A stretch of DNA of 64,000 bases, from contig NZ_BSTD01000001.1 of assembly GCF_030269325.1 (NCBI RefSeq), positions 248,001 to 312,000 of the forward strand, written 5' to 3'. Every line of letters begins with the position of its first letter. Position 1 is the first letter of the stretch. Below, in pieces: positions 59,328 through 64,000 of the stretch. The notes under the pieces are model-generated. The model saw nothing but the letters and a program-made list of their open reading frames with translations. It did no database searches and was not told where the DNA came from. Position numbers and translations under genes: made by a program. Origin of the DNA: Amycolatopsis sp. NBRC 101858 (GTDB lineage: Bacteria > Actinomycetota > Actinomycetes > Mycobacteriales > Pseudonocardiaceae).

Positions 59328-60824
59328 GTGAAGACTCCGGCGCCGCTCGCCCTGGCCCTGTCCGCCGCGCTCACCCTGGCGCTGAGCACGCCGGCCTCGG
59401 CCGCGGGTCTCGCGCCGGGGCTGACCGTCTCCACCACCGTCAGCGGGGACGGCACCGGGCACAACACCTGGACCGTCACTGCGCTCGTGCCCGGCGGGTC
59501 GAGCCCCGATCCGGACGCGCCGCCGACCGCGCTCGGCAGCCGTGAGCACGCCGATGTCCTCGTGACGTCCTTGCGGGGCAAGGGTTTCGCGGCCCGCGCC
59601 GAGCGGGTCGACTGGCCGGCGTTCAGCGACACGCCGCGCGGTGCCCTCGGCTGGCGGGTGCGGGTCGGCTCCTTCGCCGACCGCGCGCAGGCCGCCGCCA
59701 CCGCGAGTGCCATGACCGCGAACGGCTTCACCAACGCCGTCGAATGGACCGGGCAGGACGGGCCCGAAGCGCAAGGGCCGCAACGCATCCGCGTCGCGAC
59801 GGTCGATCCGCGGCGGTTCCGCGGGGACGTGGTCGCGTCGCACGGCGAGTCGGTCGCGGGGCGGCGCACGACGTCGGCGCTGTCGGCCGCCGCGGGGGCG
59901 CTCGTCGGGACCAACGGCGGCTTCTTCGTCATCGACCCGCGCGACGGCATCCCCGGCGAACCGGCCGGCATCGGCGTCTACCAGGGCCTCCTGCAAAGCG
60001 AAGCCACCACCGGGCGGCCCGCGCTGCTGCTCGGCGACCGTCCTTCGATCGGCGTCCCGCGGACCGCGCTCACCGTCGGCGGCCACGAGGTCGACGGCGT
60101 CAACCGCAAGCCCGGCCTCATCCGCAACTGCGGCGAGCCCGGCGACGTCCCGACGGACCGGCCGCTGCACGACACGACCTGCACCCACCCCGACGAGCTC
60201 GTGCTCTTCACGCCGCAGCTCGGCACGCCCACCCCGGCCGGCGACGGCGTCGAAGCCGTGCTGGACGCCCACGACGTCGTCACGGCGGTGCGTCCCGCGG
60301 GCGGCGACGTGCCCGCCGGCGGCCACACCGTGCAGGGCATCGGCACAGCGGCGACCTGGCTGGGCGACCACGCGCGGCCGGGCGCGAAGCTGGCGGTCGG
60401 GACGCGGATCTTCGAAGCCGGCCGGCCGATCCACCCCGCCGGCGTCGTCAACGGCGGCCCGTGGCTGGTCCGCGGCGGCCGGATCGCGGTGAACGCGGCG
60501 GCGGACGGCATCGTGCACCCGGGCGACCCGTCGTTCGTGTACGGCTGGGGCGTCAAGCGCAACCCGCGCACGATGGTCGGCCTCGACCGCCAGGGGCGGC
60601 TGCTGATCGTCACCGCCGACGGCCGTCAGCCGGGGTTCGCCGAAGGGCTTTCGCTGATCGAGGGCGCGCGGCTGATGGCGCGGCTGGGCGCGGTGACCGC
60701 GATCAACCTCGACGGCGGCGGCTCGACGGCGATGGCGATCGACGGCAAGCTGGTCAGCTCCCCCTCGGACGCGACGGGCGAGCGCCCGGTCGGCGACGCG
60801 CTGCTGGTGCTGCCCCGGCGCTGA
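59328..60824 (+). CDS. Secreted phosphodiester glycosidase family protein with SPOR-like domain
   Basis: A 498-residue exported protein (GTG 59328; TACGTT seven bases upstream could make it leaderless). Signal peptide of about 27 residues ends ASAAG. Residues about 60-145 contain a SPOR-like repeat (GALGWRVRVGSFADRAQAAATASAMTANGF). The C-terminal 330 residues are a NAGPA/DUF2233-like domain: GTNGGFFVIDP, VNGGPWLVRGG, PRTMVGLDRQGRLLIVTADGRQPGFAEGLSL and NLDGGGSTAMAIDGKL. The human relative uncovers GlcNAc phosphodiesters; bacterial members probably act on cell-wall glycans. Confidence 0.9.
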   Translation: MKTPAPLALALSAALTLALSTPASAAGLAPGLTVSTTVSGDGTGHNTWTVTALVPGGSSPDPDAPPTALGSREHADVLVTSLRGKGFAARAERVDWPAFSDTPRGALGWRVRVGSFADRAQAAATASAMTANGFTNAVEWTGQDGPEAQGPQRIRVATVDPRRFRGDVVASHGESVAGRRTTSALSAAAGALVGTNGGFFVIDPRDGIPGEPAGIGVYQGLLQSEATTGRPALLLGDRPSIGVPRTALTVGGHEVDGVNRKPGLIRNCGEPGDVPTDRPLHDTTCTHPDELVLFTPQLGTPTPAGDGVEAVLDAHDVVTAVRPAGGDVPAGGHTVQGIGTAATWLGDHARPGAKLAVGTRIFEAGRPIHPAGVVNGGPWLVRGGRIAVNAAADGIVHPGDPSFVYGWGVKRNPRTMVGLDRQGRLLIVTADGRQPGFAEGLSLIEGARLMARLGAVTAINLDGGGSTAMAIDGKLVSSPSDATGERPVGDALLVLPRR

Positions 60825-60847
60825 TCACCGGGTGGTTGGATGACCGC

Positions 60848-61456
60848 GTGGAGCAGAAGAAATCATCCGAGCGGCTGGTGTTCTTCACCGACGCCGTGGT
60901 CGCGATCGCGTTGACGTTGCTGGTCCTGCCGCTGACCGACTTGGTGCCGGAGCTGGTTTCGGAGCACAAGCCCGCGGTCGAAGCCGTCACCGACAACTGG
61001 CCGAAGATCGTCAGCTTCCTGCTCAGTTTCGTCGTCATCGGCCGGTTCTGGTCCGTCCACCACCGCATCTTCGAGCACGTGCGCGCCTACAGCACCGCGC
61101 TCGTGCGCGTGAACTTCTGCTGGCTGCTGACGATCGCCCTGCTGCCCTTCCCCAGCGAGCTGATCGGCGCGTACCAGTCCGAGCGCTTCACCGTCGTCTT
61201 CTACCTGGGGACGCTGCTGGCCAGCAGCCTGTGCCACACGGCATTGGTGGTCATCGTCCGCCGCAACCCGCAGGTGCGCGGGGACGCCGAGCCGGTGTCG
61301 GACGAGACGCTCTGGAACTTCGTGGTGAGCTCGGCCGTGTTCGCGCTCGCGGTCATCGTCGGGTTCATCAAGCCCGGTTTCGGCTATTACGTGCTGCTGT
61401 TGCTGGCGTTCCCGTCGACGATCGTCCGCCGGGCACTGGGGCGCGCCGGTAAATGA
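60848..61456 (+). CDS. TMEM175-like potassium channel family protein (DUF1211)
   Basis: A 202-residue membrane protein, GTG 60848, close behind the phosphodiester glycosidase gene. RLVFFTDAVVAIALTLLVLPLTDL in the first helix is the R-x-x-x-FSDAV-like motif that defines TMEM175 channels (here FTD instead of FSD). The loop and helix SFLLSFVVIGRFWSVHHRIFEHV and four further helices complete the six-helix unit. Bacterial members are tetrameric potassium leak channels. Regulation is not visible. Confidence 0.88.
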   Translation: MEQKKSSERLVFFTDAVVAIALTLLVLPLTDLVPELVSEHKPAVEAVTDNWPKIVSFLLSFVVIGRFWSVHHRIFEHVRAYSTALVRVNFCWLLTIALLPFPSELIGAYQSERFTVVFYLGTLLASSLCHTALVVIVRRNPQVRGDAEPVSDETLWNFVVSSAVFALAVIVGFIKPGFGYYVLLLLAFPSTIVRRALGRAGK

Positions 61457-61523
61457 GTGGGCCGGGCCGCGGCGGCCCGCTATCGTGCCGGTGACCGTGA
61501 CTCGACGCCGGGAGGTGAGCCCC

Positions 61524-61577
61524 ATGAACGCTGTTTCGATGTGGGTGCTCCCCTCGTCGTCACGGTCGGGCGACTGA
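61524..61577 (+). CDS. Candidate 17-residue leader peptide
   Basis: ATG 61524 is preceded by GGAGGTGA at five bases, the strongest ribosome-binding site in the neighbourhood. The peptide reads MNAVSMWVLPSSSRSGD and stops 49 bp before the acetyltransferase ATG. A GGGAG-N11-CTCCC hairpin lies between them (about 61591-61611). This is the layout of translation-dependent attenuation. The sequence has four Ser in seven residues (SSSRS). Confidence 0.6.
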   Translation: MNAVSMWVLPSSSRSGD

Positions 61578-61626
61578 CGTAGGGGTCGCCGGGAGCGCTT
61601 CAAGCACTCCCGAAAGGTACAGACCT

Positions 61627-62409
61627 ATGCAAACTACGCATTTCACCTCGGGTGAGCCCGCGGTGGTGATCACGCGGATCGCGCCGCGGCACTGGCACGC
61701 GCTGGAGGACGACCGGGTGGTCGGCCGCGGCGAGGCGTCGACCCGGCCCGACGGGCGGACCTTCGTCAGCGTCGATGCCTGGCACCGCTCGGTCTTCGAC
61801 CAGCTCGCCGACGCGATGCTGGCCGAGCTCCCGGCCCCGCTCCACACGATCGTCGACGAGACCGACGTCGAGCTGACGGCCGGCTGGGAACGAGCCGGCT
61901 TCACGACCCGGCGCCGCGAGTGGGAGTACGTCGTGCCCACCGGCGGCGGCCGGGTGCTCCCGCCGCCGGGCGTGACGATCGTGCCCCGCGGCTCGGCTGC
62001 GGAGGGTCCGCTGCGCGCGCTGGACCGCGTGGTCCGCGCCGAAGTCGAGGCGACGGTCGGCTGGCAGGAGATGCCGGCCGAGGTGCGGCCGCACCCGCCC
62101 GGGGACACCGTGGTGGACCCGGCGTTGTACGCGGCCGCGGCCGAAGCGGGCGAGTACGTGGGGCTGGTCCGGGTGGTGCAGGTGACGCGGCTGCCCCGGA
62201 TCGGCCTGATCGCGGTCCGCGCGGACCACCGGCGCCGCGGCATCGCCCGCGCGCTGCTGTCCGAGGTGCTGGGTTCGTTGCACACCGCGGGAATCCCGAC
62301 GGCATCGGCGGAAGTGAACGAAGCCAACCCGGCGGCGACGGCGCTGTTCGAGAGCGTCGGCGCCCGGCGGGCCGGCAGCAACCTGGAGCTGGTGCGCCAT
62401 GGCGAATAA
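61627..62409 (+). CDS. GNAT family N-acetyltransferase
   Basis: A 260-residue protein with a GNAT domain in the C-terminal half: [49 protein letters not shown] holds the acetyl-CoA loop R-x-x-RGIA near residue 200, and [30 protein letters not shown] ends the fold. The N-terminal half ([30 protein letters not shown]) looks like a degenerate first GNAT unit. The substrate is unknown. Its 3' end overlaps the IF-1 gene by 11 bp, and a leader peptide and hairpin precede it. Confidence 0.87.
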   Translation: MQTTHFTSGEPAVVITRIAPRHWHALEDDRVVGRGEASTRPDGRTFVSVDAWHRSVFDQLADAMLAELPAPLHTIVDETDVELTAGWERAGFTTRRREWEYVVPTGGGRVLPPPGVTIVPRGSAAEGPLRALDRVVRAEVEATVGWQEMPAEVRPHPPGDTVVDPALYAAAAEAGEYVGLVRVVQVTRLPRIGLIAVRADHRRRGIARALLSEVLGSLHTAGIPTASAEVNEANPAATALFESVGARRAGSNLELVRHGE

Positions 62410-62623
62410 GGCGGGGGGCATCGAAGTCGAGGGCACCGTGCTCGAGTGCCTGCGCAACGCCACGTTCAAGGTGGAGCTGCCGAACGGGCACCAGGTGCTG
62501 GCGCACATCAGCGGCAAGATCCGGAAGAACTACATCAAGATCCTGCCGTACGACCGGGTACTGGTGGAGCTGAGCCCGTACGACCTGAGCCGCGGCCGGA
62601 TCCTGTTCCGCTACCGGTCTTAG
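62399..62623 (+). CDS. infA: Translation initiation factor IF-1 paralogue
   Basis: A 74-residue S1-like OB-fold protein: [69 protein letters not shown] matches IF-1 over its entire length, with the conserved HISGK and [10 protein letters not shown]. It differs from the usual actinobacterial IF-1 (which has K-x-R-Q-x-YIRIL and YRYK), and it is not beside rpmJ or rpsM, so it is probably a second copy. It is translationally coupled to the acetyltransferase gene. Confidence 0.9.
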   Translation: MANKAGGIEVEGTVLECLRNATFKVELPNGHQVLAHISGKIRKNYIKILPYDRVLVELSPYDLSRGRILFRYRS

Positions 62624-62635
62624 TCACCGCGGCTC

Positions 62636-62681
62636 GTCGTGAGTGTTCAGGACGGTTAGAACCGTCCTGAACACTCACGAC
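62636..62681. repeat. Perfect 22-bp palindrome after infA
   Basis: Two exact 22-bp arms (left begins GTCGTGAGTGTTCAGGACGG, right is its complement) flank a 2-bp centre. It starts 12 bp after the infA stop and could terminate both infA and the convergent VOC gene. I recall similar palindromes scattered in Amycolatopsis genomes, so it may be an interspersed repeat. Confidence 0.8.
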
Positions 62682-62698
62682 CGCGTGGCGAGGAGAGC

Positions 62699-63058
62699 TC
62701 AGCGCGGGCTCCGATCGGCGAACTCGACCGTGAAGCCGTCCGGGTCCCGCAGCTGCAGCTGCCGCTCGAAGCCGCGGTCCCGGGGCGGGCCGGGGACCGG
62801 CACCCCGCGGGCGACGAAGTCCGCGTACAGCTCGTCGAGGTCGTCGGCCAGGAGCTCGACCTGGACGAACTGCCGCAGCCGATCGGCTTCCCGCTCGACG
62901 ACGGCGCCGAGCTCCAGCAACCCGAGCGTCGCGGTTTCCAGGCGCAGCAACACGAACCGGCCGTTGCGGATCTCGGTGGTGAACCCGAGGGATTCGTAGA
63001 AGGGGACCGAACGGTCCAGGTCGGTGACGGGCAGGCTCATCCCGGCGAACGTGATCAA
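62699..63058 (-). CDS. VOC family (glyoxalase/bleomycin-resistance-like) protein
   Basis: A 119-residue protein. TTG 63058 is favoured because AAGGAG stands six bases upstream and gives MITFAGMSLPVTDLDRSVPFYESLGF; ATG 63040 is an alternative. The beta-alpha-beta-beta-beta pattern continues with GRFVLLRLETATLGLLELGAVVE, FVQVELLADDLDELYADFVARGV and QLQLRDPDGFTVEFADR. VOC members bind a metal via H/E residues; here Glu in the last strand is seen. The function is unknown. It is close to and co-oriented with the LysR gene. Confidence 0.87.
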   Translation of the reverse strand: MITFAGMSLPVTDLDRSVPFYESLGFTTEIRNGRFVLLRLETATLGLLELGAVVEREADRLRQFVQVELLADDLDELYADFVARGVPVPGPPRDRGFERQLQLRDPDGFTVEFADRSPR

Positions 63059-63134
63059 GGCGCACTCCTTCGGCTCGGTGCGCCAAAAGGTGGGCCGGGC
63101 GGGCGTTCCGACGCTGCACCCGCTCACGATCAGC

Positions 63135-64000
63135 TTAGCCGAGTTCCGCCAGCAGCGCCCGGATCGCCGGGCTCGCGTCGGCGCTGCGCCGCCACGCCGC
63201 GTGGACCTCCCGCTTCGGCTGGCGCCGCAACGGACGCGCCACCAGGTCCTCGCCCAGTGGGGGCCGGGCCAAGCGGGGAACCAGCGCGAGCACCTCACCG
63301 GAAGCGACCAACGACAGCTGCGTCGCGAAGTCGTCGACCAGGTGGCGGACGTCCGGCTCCTCCGGTGCGTCCGCGAACAGGCGCCGGAACCACTGGTGGC
63401 ACACCGTTCCCGGCGGGCTGGTCACCCACGCGTGGCCCGCGAGGCCGTCGAGCGGGCCGGCCTCCGACGCGAGCGCGTGTGACCGGCTCATCACCACGTC
63501 GCCGACGTCGGTGTGCACCAGCCGCTGCGTCACCGACGGCGGCTGCGCGGCCGGCAGCCCGTCGGCGTCGTGGACGAGGGCGAGGTCGGCCGTCCCGGCG
63601 TCGACGCTGCGCAGGGCTTCGTCGGGGTCCTGCTCGGTGATCTCGACGCGCAACTCGGGACACCGCACCGACAACCCGCCCAGCACCGGCGCGAGCAGGC
63701 CGCGGATGGCGGTCGAAAACGCCACCACGCGCAGGGTGCCGCGGGGCGCGCCTTCGGAGACCGACTGGGCCGCTTCCGCACAGCGCTCCAAGGCCTGGAA
63801 CACCTCCGGCGCCGAGTCGGCGATGGCCTGCCCGGCCGGGGTCAGCACGACCCCGCGGCCCGCCGGCGCGAGCACCGGCACCCCGACCTGCCGCTCCAGC
63901 CGCTTGAGCTGCTGCGACACCGCGGACGCCGTGAACCCCAGTTCGTCGGCCGCCCGCGCGAGCGTCCCGAGCGCCGCCACCGACCGCAGCGCCCGGAGCG
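63135..64000 (-). CDS. LysR family transcriptional regulator (5' end outside window)
   Basis: At least 288 residues; the frame is open to the window edge and lacks only the first few residues (edge reads LRALRSVAALGTLARAADELGFTASAVSQQLKRLERQVGVPVLAPAGRGVVLTPAG, the LysR winged helix). The effector domain follows from about residue 95 (GTLRVVAFSTAIRGLLAPVLGGL). A 76-bp gap separates it from the VOC gene, so they may be co-transcribed. Confidence 0.9.
   Translation of the reverse strand, partial: LRALRSVAALGTLARAADELGFTASAVSQQLKRLERQVGVPVLAPAGRGVVLTPAGQAIADSAPEVFQALERCAEAAQSVSEGAPRGTLRVVAFSTAIRGLLAPVLGGLSVRCPELRVEITEQDPDEALRSVDAGTADLALVHDADGLPAAQPPSVTQRLVHTDVGDVVMSRSHALASEAGPLDGLAGHAWVTSPPGTVCHQWFRRLFADAPEEPDVRHLVDDFATQLSLVASGEVLALVPRLARPPLGEDLVARPLRRQPKREVHAAWRRSADASPAIRALLAELG

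Overview
The window is high-GC actinobacterial DNA (almost every coding frame has G or C in the third position, GTG and TTG starts are common, and many stops overlap the next start). Gene families and small sequence habits (the GTCCACTGTGGAC palindrome inside genes, a long perfect palindrome in the style of GTGAGTGTTCAGGACGG, ECF42 sigma modules, anti-sigma antagonists) suggest Amycolatopsis or another Pseudonocardiaceae. That assignment is inference. I found no rRNA, tRNA, CRISPR array or replication origin.

Layout. 0-5.5 kb: the end of a type B carboxylesterase, a TetR regulator facing a small two-gene operon across a double operator, a SpoIIM-like membrane protein facing another TetR across a perfect inverted repeat, then an ECF42 sigma module (RibD-like reductase, DGPF protein, sigma factor) with a candidate self-recognised promoter. 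5.5-12 kb: secreted carbohydrate enzymes, namely a GH78 rhamnosidase and a GH43-like enzyme on a divergon with paired LacI-type sites, and an AA10 lytic polysaccharide monooxygenase behind a perfect CebR-type box. 12.3-20.7 kb: one 2786-residue SpvB/RHS toxin-like gene. 20.7-26.7 kb: HAD phosphatase and ribB overlapping by one base, a fused STAS-ATPase switch protein, an MFS exporter, a decayed IS481 transposase and a second ECF42/DGPF module. 27-36 kb: a PrsW-type membrane protease pair, a TetR plus TetX-like flavoprotein divergon, a P450, HxlR and alpha/beta hydrolase divergon, a second RibD-like reductase, a LysR regulator and a DUF2235 hydrolase. 36-49 kb: a poorly coding stretch, two small secreted or beta-helical proteins, an IclR-controlled vanAB-like Rieske demethylase operon with a 54-residue partner, a membrane pentapeptide-like protein, a quinone-oxidoreductase/TetR pair, two secreted hydrolases, an SDR/TetR divergon and a methyltransferase. 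50-54 kb: STAS and GAF-ANTAR regulators, an hsp20 relic, a DUF1330 protein, another STAS protein and an APC permease. 54.3-59.2 kb: an accessory-looking block of unrecognised helix-turn-helix and membrane proteins separated by long non-coding leaders. 59.3-64 kb: a secreted phosphodiester glycosidase, a TMEM175-like channel, a leader peptide-GNAT-IF-1 operon, a VOC protein and a partial LysR gene.

How the parts work together. Much of the window consists of small stimulus-response units: a local regulator (TetR five times, HxlR, LysR, IclR) next to one or two enzymes, usually with a visible palindrome between them. Three decayed genes (IS481 transposase, hsp20, HxlR tail) and the regulator block at 54-59 kb mark the places where the region has been remodelled. 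The least explained units are the IF-1/acetyltransferase operon, the C-terminal domain of the RHS protein, and the 54-59 kb block.
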